Part shown: positions 1-8,500 of the stretch, piece after piece
How the letters are laid out: each line of letters begins with the position of its first letter
Numbering within the stretch: the first letter of the stretch is position 1
Source: Ruminococcaceae bacterium FB2012
GTDB lineage: Bacteria > Bacillota > Clostridia > Oscillospirales > Ruminococcaceae
NCBI GenBank assembly: GCA_900104495.1
Contig: FMXS01000004.1
Span: 370,633 to 434,632 of the forward strand
Direction: 5' to 3'
DNA length: 64,000 nucleotides
Translations under genes and position numbers: made by a program
Notes under the pieces: generated by a model
Seen by the model: the letters and a program-made list of their open reading frames with translations, nothing else
The model's database searches: none
Told to the model about the DNA's origin: nothing

Positions 1-63
1 AAGGACAATACTTACTACAATGTTGCCCATAGGATAATCCTCAGAGAATCAACAGGGGACTGA
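1..63 (+). CDS. 3' end of an unidentified upstream gene (partial)
   Basis: The first 60 bases read as 20 open codons ending in TGA at 61-63, with the C-terminus ...RIILRESTGD. The other two forward frames stop within the first 40 bases. A hairpin that looks like an intrinsic terminator follows 11 bases later, which fits a real gene end. The fragment is too short to assign to a family. It could be part of the sugar transport or glycosidase group that follows, but that is only a guess from position. Confidence 0.45.
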   Translation, partial: KDNTYYNVAHRIILRESTGD

Positions 64-74
64 CGCATTATTTC

Positions 75-109
75 AGCCGCTTTTTCCTTTTCGGAAGGGC
101 GGCTTTTAA
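75..109 (+). terminator. Intrinsic terminator of the upstream partial gene
   Basis: AGCCGC at 75-80 pairs with GCGGCT at 99-104, with an inner CCTT/AAGG stem, followed by a short T-rich run. It separates the partial upstream gene from the promoter at 221-249. Confidence 0.55.
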
Positions 110-179
110 TATTTTCGGCGGTATTTAATATGCTTTTGTTTAAAACGCCTTATAATCTTTGCGCGGTTTGTGCGATTTG

Positions 180-195
180 CTGAAAACGTTTACTT
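180..195 (+). promoter_or_regulatory. LacI/CcpA-type operator, upstream copy
   Basis: CTGAAAACGTTTACTT resembles the catabolite-responsive/LacI-family consensus (TG..A.CG....CA with a central CG). A second similar site overlaps the -35 at 221-236. The spacing of about 41 bp between site centres would allow a looped or cooperative repressor. The regulator is not identified in the window. Confidence 0.5.
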
Positions 196-220
196 AATTG
201 TTTCAAAAAGATTACTTGCA

Positions 221-249
221 TTGACAACGATTACATTGCGTGCTATAAT
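221..249 (+). promoter_or_regulatory. Sigma-A promoter with overlapping LacI/CcpA-like operator
   Basis: TTGACA at 221-226 and TATAAT at 244-249 are separated by 17 bp, a consensus housekeeping promoter. TTGACAACGATTACAT at 221-236 also matches a catabolite-responsive/LacI-type operator with about one mismatch, so a bound repressor would cover the -35. It drives the sugar-binding lipoprotein gene at 329. Confidence 0.75.
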
Positions 250-328
250 GTGCTTGTATAAAAGGAGATAGCGGCAGGAGCATATCCTGCCCGGGAAAAA
301 GATACTATTATTTTACGGAGGAAGAATT

Positions 329-1861
329 ATGATCAAAAGCAAAAGATTAGCTGCCGGTCTGCTTGCAGTTCTTACTGCGTTCTCAGTAGCAGGCTGCGGC
401 GACTCGGAAGGTTCCGGCGGAAGCACGTCCACTGAAAGCAAATCAGATGCTGCTGCATCCAGCAATGAAGATATCGACCAGTATAATTTTTCACATGATG
501 ATATCAGCGTTGCCGATACCGAAACCATCAAGAGCATGGACGATATCTCCGATGCAGAGAAGGAGCTTGTATGGCTTTCTTACTTTGACATCAACCCCAC
601 AAGAGCTGCTCCCGAGAAGAGAACAGACCTTGACCTCTTCGAGAAGAAGGGCGGCAAGATCAAGTACGATAAGACAAACTCCCTTGAAAAGTATACCAAG
701 CTGGCTGACGAGATCCTTGCAGGCAGCCCTCCCGATATGTTCTGGTATGAGGGCAACATGACCTTCCCCTACAATGTAACAAGAGGTATGTTCCAGCCTG
801 TTGACAGCATCGTTGACTTTAATTCCGATCTTTGGAAGGATGTTAAGGAGCTTGCTGATACATTCGTTCTGAACGGTGAGCATTATGTTGCTCCTATCAA
901 CCTTGTTACTACTTCCATCCTGACTTATGATAAGGACGTTATCGAGGCTGCTCAGCTTGACGATCCTTATGAACTTTGGCAGAACGGCGAGTGGAACTGG
1001 AACACCTGGGAAAAGATGATGAACGATTACGTTAAGGGTGCGACCGGCGATGAGGAAAGATATGGCGTTTATGGCTGGTTCCAGCAGTTCATCTTCTATT
1101 CTACCGGCGAAACACTTATCAAATTTGACTCTGATAAGCAGGAATATTACAATAACATCGATAATCCTGATCTTGAGCGTGCTGCTCAGTTCCTGTATGA
1201 TCTTGATAAGAACCAGCTCTTCCTCCATGAAGGCTGGATCGGTGACTGCGCAGAGTGTTTCAACAAGAACGTTCTGTTCTATGCTATGGGTCCTTGGGCT
1301 TCGTCCGCTGACCATACTCCTAAGGACGGAAGCAACTGGGGCAACGTTCCTATGCCGAGCGATCCTACCAAGGATAAGAACTATATCGTTCCCGATGTTA
1401 ACGCATATATGTGGGTAGCAGGTTCCAAGAAAGACGTTGCTATGAAGACCTGGAACGAGTGTGCTAAGATCGTCTGCACAGACGATCAGTACAAGCAGGT
1501 TGACAGAGAGAAATTCAATTCATCCAATCCTAACTGGAATGATGAGATGTATGATGTGGCATACAACCTTCTCTACACTGATTACTACACGCTGATCTCT
1601 GACCCGGGCAGCGCTATCAATACCGAGCTGTCAGATAACGATGCTGCTACAAACGATTCCAAGAAGGCCGTTGTAAGACTTATGTACGATTCTGTTACCG
1701 ATGCTGATGAAGACGGCGTTCAATACACATGGACTCGACTCAAAGAAACCTATAAGCCTACTTTTGAAAGAGGCATCAAGGAGATCAATGAGATGTATAA
1801 GAAGTACCTCAGCGGCGACAAATCCGCTCTCAAGGAGAACACTGAGTCCAAGGCACAGTAA
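329..1861 (+). CDS. ABC transporter sugar-binding lipoprotein (extracellular solute-binding family 1)
   Basis: This 510-residue protein has a lipoprotein signal peptide: positive MIKSKR, a hydrophobic stretch, then a lipobox ending VAGC near residue 23. A Ser/Gly/Thr-rich linker follows. The rest resembles large family 1 solute-binding proteins that deliver oligosaccharides to ABC permeases, with many surface aromatics suited to sugar stacking. The start is the ATG preceded by GGAGGAAG at 318-325. No permease or ATPase gene follows, and a terminator lies directly behind, so it is monocistronic. The partner permeases may lie upstream of the window or act with a shared ATPase. Control by a LacI-family repressor is likely given the two operator-like sites. 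The substrate is not determinable from sequence alone. Confidence 0.85.
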   Translation: MIKSKRLAAGLLAVLTAFSVAGCGDSEGSGGSTSTESKSDAAASSNEDIDQYNFSHDDISVADTETIKSMDDISDAEKELVWLSYFDINPTRAAPEKRTDLDLFEKKGGKIKYDKTNSLEKYTKLADEILAGSPPDMFWYEGNMTFPYNVTRGMFQPVDSIVDFNSDLWKDVKELADTFVLNGEHYVAPINLVTTSILTYDKDVIEAAQLDDPYELWQNGEWNWNTWEKMMNDYVKGATGDEERYGVYGWFQQFIFYSTGETLIKFDSDKQEYYNNIDNPDLERAAQFLYDLDKNQLFLHEGWIGDCAECFNKNVLFYAMGPWASSADHTPKDGSNWGNVPMPSDPTKDKNYIVPDVNAYMWVAGSKKDVAMKTWNECAKIVCTDDQYKQVDREKFNSSNPNWNDEMYDVAYNLLYTDYYTLISDPGSAINTELSDNDAATNDSKKAVVRLMYDSVTDADEDGVQYTWTRLKETYKPTFERGIKEINEMYKKYLSGDKSALKENTESKAQ

Positions 1862-1875
1862 TATCAACAAATTCA

Positions 1876-1899
1876 AAGCCCTCTTCGGAGGGCTTTTTT
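1876..1899 (+). terminator. Intrinsic terminator after the sugar-binding protein gene
   Basis: AAGCCCTC, a TTCG loop, GAGGGCTT and a run of T form a classic strong terminator directly behind the stop codon. Confidence 0.9.
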
Positions 1900-1912
1900 G
1901 TTGTGCCGTCAA

Positions 1913-1941
1913 TTGACTGTTAACAGCAGCTGTGTTATAAT
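1913..1941 (+). promoter_or_regulatory. Promoter of the alpha-galactosidase/MFS operon
   Basis: TTGACT at 1913-1918, 17 bp spacing, TATAAT at 1936-1941. Confidence 0.75.
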
Positions 1942-1986
1942 TTTTAATGAATTATTACGGCTTGAGCCGATAAGGAGATCATGAAG

Positions 1987-3261
1987 ATGCTTACAAAAAC
2001 ACCGCCTATGGGTTGGAACAGCTGGGACTGCTGGGGTGCAGCTGTCAGCGAAGAGACAGTCAGAAAGAACGCTGAATTCATTGCCGAAAATCTGAAACAG
2101 TTCGGCTGGGAATATGTAGTTGTGGATATCCAGTGGTCGGAGCCCACCGCCGTTAACCATGAGTATCACCCTTTCACCGAGCTTTGCATGGACGAGTATT
2201 CAAGGCTCATCCCCGCTGAGAACAGATTCCCTTCGGCCTCAGGCGGGAAGGGTTTTGCTCCGCTGGCGGAGTACATCCATTCACTTGGACTGAAATTCGG
2301 AATACATATTATGAGAGGAATACCGAGGCAGGCAGTACACAGAAACACCGCTCTGCTGGGTACAAATGTCACCGCAAGACAGATCGCCAAGACCGACAGC
2401 ATATGCCATTGGAACACCGATATGTACGGTGTCGATCCCGAAAAGGAAGGCACACGGGAATACTATGAAAGCATTTTCAAGCTTTATGCCGAATGGGGCG
2501 TTGACTTCATAAAGTGCGACGATATCTGCCGGGAACTTCCTCACGAGGAAAGCGAACTTGTGCTTATCAGCGAGTGCCTGAGAAAATGCGGCAGGGATAT
2601 GGTGCTGAGCCTTTCGCCCGGTCCCGCACTGCTGGAAAAGGCTGATGTTTACGCCCGTACCGGCGATATGTGGCGCATCACCGATGATTTTTGGGACAAG
2701 TGGGAGCTGCTTTACAATATGTTTGAGCGCTGTGAGAAATGGGCTCCTTACTGCGGCAAGGGCGGCTGGCCGGATGCCGATATGCTCCCCGTGGGAGCTA
2801 TCCTCCAGGACTACGGCCCCGACGGCTTCACCAAATTCACCGAGGACGAGCAGCGCACAATGCTGACCCTTTGGTCTATATTCCGTTCTCCGCTTTTTAT
2901 CGGCGGGGACCTTGTCAAGTGCGATGGCTTTACATATTCTCTGCTTACAAGCAAGGGCATACTTGATATGTCCAAGCATTCCCGGAACGCTGCACAGCTT
3001 AAACGCTGCGCTTATGCCGATACCGAGATCGTCATCTGGACTGCTGACTGCGCAGAAGGCGGCAAATATGCGGCTTTCTTCAACATCGGCGAAAAAGACT
3101 GCGAACTTGACATACCGTGCAGCGAACTGGGGGCAGGAAGCTGCGAGCTTTGCCTTGACCTTTGGAGCGGCAGGGTCGCAGGACTCAGTGATACTGTCTG
3201 CGCGGAGCTGAAAAAGCATTCCTGCGCGGCCTTCCTGATCGGTGGTGCAAGTGAATTATAA
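1987..3261 (+). CDS. GH27 alpha-galactosidase (or related GH27 glycosidase)
   Basis: The N-terminus TPPMGWNSWDCWG is the hallmark of GH27 clan GH-D enzymes. The nucleophile region FIKCDD lies near residue 178, and the expected acid/base region RTGDMWRITDDFW follows further on. A (beta/alpha)8 catalytic domain of about 320 residues precedes a small beta C-terminal domain. There is no signal peptide, so it acts in the cytoplasm on imported alpha-galactosides. An ATG at 1981 also exists, but GGAG at 1974-1977 is only 3 nt from it and 9 nt from the ATG at 1987, so the latter is preferred. The next gene, an MFS transporter, overlaps its end, which suggests import and hydrolysis of the same sugar. 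GH27 also contains beta-L-arabinopyranosidases, so the exact substrate is uncertain. Confidence 0.88.
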   Translation: MLTKTPPMGWNSWDCWGAAVSEETVRKNAEFIAENLKQFGWEYVVVDIQWSEPTAVNHEYHPFTELCMDEYSRLIPAENRFPSASGGKGFAPLAEYIHSLGLKFGIHIMRGIPRQAVHRNTALLGTNVTARQIAKTDSICHWNTDMYGVDPEKEGTREYYESIFKLYAEWGVDFIKCDDICRELPHEESELVLISECLRKCGRDMVLSLSPGPALLEKADVYARTGDMWRITDDFWDKWELLYNMFERCEKWAPYCGKGGWPDADMLPVGAILQDYGPDGFTKFTEDEQRTMLTLWSIFRSPLFIGGDLVKCDGFTYSLLTSKGILDMSKHSRNAAQLKRCAYADTEIVIWTADCAEGGKYAAFFNIGEKDCELDIPCSELGAGSCELCLDLWSGRVAGLSDTVCAELKKHSCAAFLIGGASEL

Positions 3262-4426
3262 CAGGACGATAAGGTCCTGCTTTGTCGGGTATGTGGTCCA
3301 GGCGATAGTCAACAATTTCATCCCGCTGCTTTTTATAACTCTTCAAAGGCAGTATGACATCCCCCTTTCCGAGATCACTTTGCTTATAACCGTAAATTTC
3401 GGAGTTCAGCTGACTGTCGATATGCTCTCGGCGTTTTTCGTGGACAGGATAGGTTACAGGGCTTCTATCACGGCGGCACATTTTTTCTCCGCTGCGGGAT
3501 TGATCCTGCTGCCGATACTTCCCGAGATAATGGACCCTTACGCGGGTCTGTTGACAGCCGTTTGCCTTTACGCTGTCGGCGGGGGACTTATCGAGGTGCT
3601 GATAAGCCCGATAATGGAATCCTGTCCTACCGACAATAAGGAAAAAGCTATGAGCCTGCTTCATTCCTTCTACTGCTGGGGACAAGTAGGCGTAGTATTG
3701 TTTTCAACGCTTTTCTTTAAAGCTTTCGGACTTGACAACTGGCGGATCCTGTCTTTCCTTTGGGCCGTTATTCCGATCGCAAATGCAGTAATGTTTCTGA
3801 AAGTGCCTATCGCTCCTCTGGTGCCCGATAATGAAAAGGGGATGCCCTTCCGCGAGCTTCTGAAGAGCAAGCTGTTCTGGATACTGATGCTTATGATGAT
3901 CTGTTCGGGTGCAAGCGAACTTGCCGTTAGCCAGTGGGCCTCTTTTTTCGCTGAAAAGGGACTTTCGATCTCAAAGGCGGCCGGTGATCTTGCGGGACCT
4001 ATGACCTTTGCTATCCTTATGGGCAGCGCAAGAGCATTCTACGGCAAATTCGGACACCGTATCGCCCTTGACAGATTCATGACAGCCAGCGCCGCGCTTT
4101 GTGTGATCTCCTATCTGATGATCTCGCTCGTCCCGAATGCCGCCGTCAATCTTATCGGCTGCGGTATTTGCGGACTTTCGGTGGGCATTATGTGGCCCGG
4201 GACCTTCAGCAAGGCTGCGGCTTCGCTGAAGCGGGGAGGCACCGCACTTTTCTCTCTTCTTGCTCTCGCCGGAGACGTGGGCTGCTCTGCAGGCCCGACT
4301 CTCGTGGGATTTGTTTCCGGCAGCGACAGCAATATGAAAACGGGTATCCTTGCTGCCGCCGCATTCCCGGTGGGAATTATGATCTGTTCCCTTGGATTTC
4401 TGTTTACACGGAAAACGAAAGCATAA
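3251..4426 (+). CDS. Major facilitator superfamily sugar transporter
   Basis: A hydrophobic protein of about 391 residues with roughly 12 membrane segments and a repeated 6+6 MFS layout. Its start, NYNRTIRSCFVGYVVQAIVNN, resembles the N-terminal helix of FucP-like and other sugar MFS carriers found in Clostridia. It overlaps the end of the GH27 gene by 11 nt. GTG at 3251 is chosen over the in-frame GTG at 3242 because the GGTGGTG stretch just upstream can act as a weak ribosome site and family members begin near this point. Translation is probably coupled to the alpha-galactosidase. Import of galactosides or release of products is inferred from context; the sequence does not give the substrate. 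Confidence 0.8.
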   Translation: MNYNRTIRSCFVGYVVQAIVNNFIPLLFITLQRQYDIPLSEITLLITVNFGVQLTVDMLSAFFVDRIGYRASITAAHFFSAAGLILLPILPEIMDPYAGLLTAVCLYAVGGGLIEVLISPIMESCPTDNKEKAMSLLHSFYCWGQVGVVLFSTLFFKAFGLDNWRILSFLWAVIPIANAVMFLKVPIAPLVPDNEKGMPFRELLKSKLFWILMLMMICSGASELAVSQWASFFAEKGLSISKAAGDLAGPMTFAILMGSARAFYGKFGHRIALDRFMTASAALCVISYLMISLVPNAAVNLIGCGICGLSVGIMWPGTFSKAAASLKRGGTALFSLLALAGDVGCSAGPTLVGFVSGSDSNMKTGILAAAAFPVGIMICSLGFLFTRKTKA

Positions 4427-4430
4427 AGCA

Positions 4431-4466
4431 AGCCGATGCTGAAACATAGTCAGCATCGGCTGTTTA
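4431..4466. terminator. Bidirectional terminator between convergent genes
   Basis: AGCCGATGCTGA at 4431-4442 pairs perfectly with TCAGCATCGGCT at 4450-4461. It sits between the MFS gene (plus) and the mutarotase-like gene (minus) and can serve both. Confidence 0.75.
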
Positions 4467-4468
4467 AG

Positions 4469-5365
4469 TTATTCCGCAAGTTTACGGAGAGTTCCAAGAT
4501 CGGGCTCATAGCCGCCGGGGGCTTCGGCAATGCGCCAGACCTCCGAGATCTCGGCAGTTTCTCCGGGCTGGTATTCCTTGTATTCTCCCAGCACCTCGCA
4601 TTCAAGGAAAGCATCGTTGGTGAAGACCTCCACGTTGCAGGAGTAATCGGGATATCTGATAAACTGATATTCGGTGATCTTCTTGATGAACACCTGGTTT
4701 TTCAGCACGACTGCCTCCCAGCCGTTCTCGTTGTTGAAGGCCGCCTTGAAGGGTGTCGGTAAGAAGCTGTCCTGTCTGATTCGGGCGTATTCGTTGGTCA
4801 TTTTGAACCGGGGATCGTATACGTCCGAATACTCCCAAAAGCTGACGACCCTGTTGGGCAGGAAACCGCTCTTGCGGGTACACATAGGAAGTATCGCCGC
4901 ACTGCCCCTGTCAAGACAGGTAAGGGACCAGGGTGCAAACAGGCTCGGCTTGTCGGAAACGTTCTTTATCCGCGAGATGACGCCTACCTCGGCTTTATCC
5001 TCGCTCATTTCAAAGACAAGCGAGAAAACCTTTCCGAAGGGAGTCTCCGGAGCCGTGAAGGTGAAAACATTACCTTCGGCTTTAAACTCCACCGGGCTTG
5101 AATCGGGAGCATAGGTCTCGGGAACGATCTCCGGGGAACACCAAAGCCTGTGACCGCCGTAGTTGTACCACATACCGTATTCTCCGGCATCAAGCTTGAA
5201 GCGCCTTTCTTCATCAGCGAACATGATGTTTTCGTGTCCTTCCAGCGCACAGAAGATAACTCTCGGACCGATATCCACCGTGACGCCGAGGGTCAGCAGT
5301 CCGTTAGTGATAAAAACGCATTTTCCGAAGTTCAGATAGTCCTTGAAGTTGTATGAAACTGACAT
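4469..5365 (-). CDS. Galactose mutarotase-like superfamily protein
   Basis: A 298-residue protein without signal peptide. The N-terminal pattern (LGVTVDIGPRVIFCALEG) and YNYGGHRLWCSPE resemble the beta-sandwich of the aldose 1-epimerase/galactose mutarotase-like superfamily, in which the His of a GGHRLW-type segment lines the sugar site. It does not match classic GalM closely, so an epimerase or an auxiliary role in sugar metabolism is inferred rather than shown. The start codon is preceded by GAAAGGTGC on the minus strand. It is divergent from the AraC regulator gene at 5459, from which it may be controlled, and convergent with the galactoside operon. Confidence 0.6.
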   Translation of the reverse strand: MSVSYNFKDYLNFGKCVFITNGLLTLGVTVDIGPRVIFCALEGHENIMFADEERRFKLDAGEYGMWYNYGGHRLWCSPEIVPETYAPDSSPVEFKAEGNVFTFTAPETPFGKVFSLVFEMSEDKAEVGVISRIKNVSDKPSLFAPWSLTCLDRGSAAILPMCTRKSGFLPNRVVSFWEYSDVYDPRFKMTNEYARIRQDSFLPTPFKAAFNNENGWEAVVLKNQVFIKKITEYQFIRYPDYSCNVEVFTNDAFLECEVLGEYKEYQPGETAEISEVWRIAEAPGGYEPDLGTLRKLAE

Positions 5366-5397
5366 AGTACCGCACCTTTCAAATAATGATTTTGTAC

Positions 5398-5426
5398 TTG
5401 TAAAAACCGTGACAATATGTTATAAT
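5398..5426 (+). promoter_or_regulatory. Promoter of the AraC-family regulator
   Basis: TTGTAA at 5398-5403, 17 bp spacing, TATAAT at 5421-5426, in the divergent gap between the mutarotase-like gene and the regulator. Confidence 0.6.
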
Positions 5427-5458
5427 GATTCTGACCTTGAAACAAAGGAGCTGATCCC

Positions 5459-6307
5459 TTGATAGCCCACCTTGAAGGCGAATTTGAGACCGTAGATTTT
5501 TCCGAAAACCGTTGTGTCCTTCTGTACGACAATGTGGAAAGCGAGGATTATCCTCTCCACTGGCATAACGCCGTTGAGATCATTCTTCCGCTGGTCAACC
5601 CGATAAAAGCCAACTGCGAAGGTACCGAATACGAAGTCTGCGAGCGGGATATACTTATCATCCCCGCAGGCACGCTCCATTCCCTCAGCACCCGTGAAGG
5701 CCGCCGGCTGATACTTCTTGCGGACAACCGATGCTTCGCTGACAATCCGGCCCTTTCCGACCTTCGCCCGATGCTTGATTCACCGGTGTTCATAAGTCAT
5801 TTCGAGGACAGGGAGCTTTCCTCACAGCTTTGCGCTTTGCTTACCGAGATCTATACTCTTTACAGCGGCTGGAAGGATATGGCCGAGACATATATCTATC
5901 TCAAACTGCTTACCCTGCTTGTGCGTGTTATGGAATACCGCTCCGGCTCCGGCAACGAAGATGCCTACAACGAGAATTTCAGTGCGGTGCTTCGGTATAT
6001 CGAACAGAACTACACCTCGCCCATAACCCTTGACGAGCTTGCCGACAAAGCCGGCTACAGCAAATACCATTTCTCGCGGATGTTCAAAAAGCATTGCCGC
6101 ACTTCATTTGTAAACTATCTCAACCGCCGAAGGGTACGGGCCGCAGAATTGCTTCTTGTGAACGAGGATATCTCGGTCACGGAGGCGGCAATGCAGGTGG
6201 GCTTTTCAAGCCTCAGCACCTTCAACCGCGTTTTCCGTGAGTACAAGAACTGTACCCCCACCGAATTCCGACGGCTTTACCGCATCGCTAATTCCGCAGA
6301 CGGTTAA
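5459..6307 (+). CDS. AraC-family transcriptional regulator with cupin sensor domain
   Basis: A 282-residue protein. Residues of about 20-110 look like a cupin (HWHNAVEIILPL, then ERDILIIPAGTLHSL), which binds a sugar in this family. Residues of about 175-275 form the double helix-turn-helix of AraC proteins (ITLDELADKAGYSKYHFSRM and the second motif ISVTEAAMQVGFSSLSTFNR). The start is TTG, supported by AAAGGAG at 5444-5450 and by the lack of a better ATG. It is divergent from the mutarotase-like gene and ends 4 nt into the convergent GH3 gene, so likely targets are the glycosidase genes around it. Confidence 0.88.
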   Translation: MIAHLEGEFETVDFSENRCVLLYDNVESEDYPLHWHNAVEIILPLVNPIKANCEGTEYEVCERDILIIPAGTLHSLSTREGRRLILLADNRCFADNPALSDLRPMLDSPVFISHFEDRELSSQLCALLTEIYTLYSGWKDMAETYIYLKLLTLLVRVMEYRSGSGNEDAYNENFSAVLRYIEQNYTSPITLDELADKAGYSKYHFSRMFKKHCRTSFVNYLNRRRVRAAELLLVNEDISVTEAAMQVGFSSLSTFNRVFREYKNCTPTEFRRLYRIANSADG

Positions 6308-8379
6308 AGCGTGATCTCCGTGCTTGTGCATTCACTGCCAGACAGCACGACGCTGAGCCCGTCGGGACGGTGAGTTCCTGCGTAGAGAGTGAATCTGTTA
6401 CCGAATACTTTTCTTTCCCCGTTTTCGTCAACAGCGGTGAACGCTTTGCCGGGAACGGGGATCTTGTATTCTCCGACTTCATTCTCTCCGAGACTGATCC
6501 TCAAAAATCCGCAAAGGCTCTCGTTGGGGACGGCGTTTTCGCAGTGGTCCTTGATGTAAAGCTGGATAACGTCCTCGGTGGCTTTGCCCTTGTTCTCGGC
6601 TTTGACGACGGCATATCCGTCCTTGTATTCAACGGAGGTACAGCGGATGTCTCCGTAGGTAAGTCCGTACCCGAAGGGGAAGAGAATGTTCTCGTTTGTG
6701 TATCTGTATGTTCTGCTCTTCATCGAGTAGTCGGTGAACTCGGGCAATTTTTCCGTATCCTTGTAGAAAGTAACGGGGAGCTTTCCGGAAGGCGAAACAT
6801 CTCCGAAAAGTATCTCCGCCACGGCTTTTCCGCCCTCGGCACCGGGATACCATATATGGAGCAGTGCATCGGGATCGGCTTCGGTGTTGATCGCGCTTCC
6901 TGCCGCACAAACGATAACGGTGGGCTTGCCTGCTGCCATGATCCGCTTTACAAGCTCCGCCTGGGGACCCGGGAGCAGCAGACCCTTCTTGTCCCCGGAG
7001 GAGAACTCGTTGCCGGTGTCGCCTTCTTCCCCCTCGATAGAGGCGTCCAGTCCCACACAGAGGATGACCAGATCGGCGCATTCAGCTGCGGCTTCGGCTT
7101 CGGCATATCTGTCGCCGGGCTGAGCAAGAACGGAGATTTTGTCCTTGTAAAGATGACAGCCTTCGGCATAAATCACCCTGCCGGAAAATCTGTCCTGTAT
7201 TCCCCGAAGCACCGTAGTATAGCGGTCTGAAAGGCCGTTGTAATTTCCTTCGAGGGCAGCAGTGCTGTCAGAATTGGGCCCTATGACCGCAACAGTCCTG
7301 TATTTATTCTCGTTGATAGGCAGGATGCCGTTATTTTTCAGCAGTACAGCCGAGCGCCTTGCACATTCAAGGGAAACAGTCTTGTGTTCCTCGCAGGCAA
7401 CGGTTTCGTAGCCTATGCTGTCAAAGGGAGTTTCATCGTCGAACATTCCCAGTCTGATACGGGTCCTCATAAGATGAACGCAGGCTTTTCTGATGTCATC
7501 TTCGGTTATCATTCCGCGTTCGAGAGTCGCCAGCAGATTGACATAGGTGCAGCCGCAGTTAACGTCGCAGCCTGCTTTCAGTGCCATCGCCGCCGATTCA
7601 ACGGCGTTGGATGTCACCATATGATGCTCATGGAAGTCCCTTATCGCCCAGCAGTCGGAAACGAAATAACCGTCAAAGCCCCATTCTTCCAGTTTGGACA
7701 TCAGAAAGTCGCTGGCGCAGGCAGGCTCGCCGTTTACGCGGTTATAAGCTCCCATAACGCCCTCGACGCCTGCTTCTTTGACAAGCTCTTCAAAGGCGAA
7801 AAGATAGGTCTCTTCAAGGTCCTTGGGAGTTGCTTTGGCGTCAAATTCATGCCGAAGGGATTCGGGCCCGCTGTGTACGGCAAAATGCTTGGCGCAGGCG
7901 GCAGCCTTCATGACCTCACCGTCTCCCTGCAGGCCTTTGACGTAAGCCTTGCCGTTCTCGGCGGTCAGATAGGGGTCCTCTCCGAAGGTCTCGTGGCCGC
8001 GTCCCCAACGGGGGTCTCTGAAAATATTGATATTGGGCGCCCAAAGGGTCAGTCCCTTGTATATGTCACGGTCGCCCTTCTTGGTGTAGACATTGTACTT
8101 GGCTCTTGCTTCGTCGGCGGTTATCTCTCCGGCCTTTTTGACAAGTTCAGTATCAAACATAGCCGCCATTCCTATTGCCTGCGGGAACATCGTGGCTATT
8201 CCCGAACGTGCGAGCCCGTGGATTCCCTCGTTCCACCAGTTGTAGGCGGGAATACCCAGCCTTTCCACCGCGGGAGCGTCATACCTCAGCTGACTTGCCA
8301 TTTCCTCGACTGTCATCAGCGACACCAGCGCTTCAGCGCGTTTTTCTGCGGATAAACTCTTGTCCTTGTATTTTTCCAT
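6304..8379 (-). CDS. GH3 beta-glycosidase (beta-xylosidase/beta-glucosidase type)
   Basis: A 691-residue family 3 glycoside hydrolase without signal peptide. The N-terminal TIM-barrel domain carries YNWWNEGIHG, FPQAIGMAA, WAPNINIFRDPRWGRGHET and the nucleophile Asp in YFVSDCWAI near residue 245. The C-terminal alpha/beta sandwich domain follows (AVIGPNSDSTAALEGNY), with a short fibronectin-like tail. The WNEGIHG and RDPRWGRG pattern is typical of the xylosidase-like branch, though many members cleave cellobiose or mixed oligosaccharides. The start ATG has GAGGTGAG just upstream. Cytoplasmic hydrolysis of imported oligosaccharides is inferred. The last 4 nt overlap the end of the convergent AraC gene. 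Confidence 0.9.
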   Translation of the reverse strand: MEKYKDKSLSAEKRAEALVSLMTVEEMASQLRYDAPAVERLGIPAYNWWNEGIHGLARSGIATMFPQAIGMAAMFDTELVKKAGEITADEARAKYNVYTKKGDRDIYKGLTLWAPNINIFRDPRWGRGHETFGEDPYLTAENGKAYVKGLQGDGEVMKAAACAKHFAVHSGPESLRHEFDAKATPKDLEETYLFAFEELVKEAGVEGVMGAYNRVNGEPACASDFLMSKLEEWGFDGYFVSDCWAIRDFHEHHMVTSNAVESAAMALKAGCDVNCGCTYVNLLATLERGMITEDDIRKACVHLMRTRIRLGMFDDETPFDSIGYETVACEEHKTVSLECARRSAVLLKNNGILPINENKYRTVAVIGPNSDSTAALEGNYNGLSDRYTTVLRGIQDRFSGRVIYAEGCHLYKDKISVLAQPGDRYAEAEAAAECADLVILCVGLDASIEGEEGDTGNEFSSGDKKGLLLPGPQAELVKRIMAAGKPTVIVCAAGSAINTEADPDALLHIWYPGAEGGKAVAEILFGDVSPSGKLPVTFYKDTEKLPEFTDYSMKSRTYRYTNENILFPFGYGLTYGDIRCTSVEYKDGYAVVKAENKGKATEDVIQLYIKDHCENAVPNESLCGFLRISLGENEVGEYKIPVPGKAFTAVDENGERKVFGNRFTLYAGTHRPDGLSVVLSGSECTSTEITL

Positions 8380-8412
8380 AAACTCACCTCATGGTAATTA
8401 TTTGCTGTTTTT

Positions 8413-8465
8413 ATTATAGATTAAACCCGGGGTGGGATGCTAACCAATTCTTGCGCACTGGTAAG
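8413..8465 (-). promoter_or_regulatory. Candidate activator-dependent promoter of the GH3 gene
   Basis: On the minus strand TATAAT lies at 8418-8413 but no TTGACA-like -35 sits 16-18 bp upstream. Instead an imperfect inverted repeat, CTAACCA at 8440-8446 and TGGTAAG at 8459-8465, occupies that area. Such a layout fits a promoter needing an activator, possibly the neighbouring AraC protein. This is inference only. Confidence 0.35.
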
Positions 8466-8500
8466 CGATATTTGTCAAGCCTTTTAAAGTGTGACTGTTT

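Noticed and set aside
7384..8355. Plus-strand open frame opposite the GH3 gene
   Set aside because: No ribosome site and overlaps a firmly assigned GH3 gene throughout.
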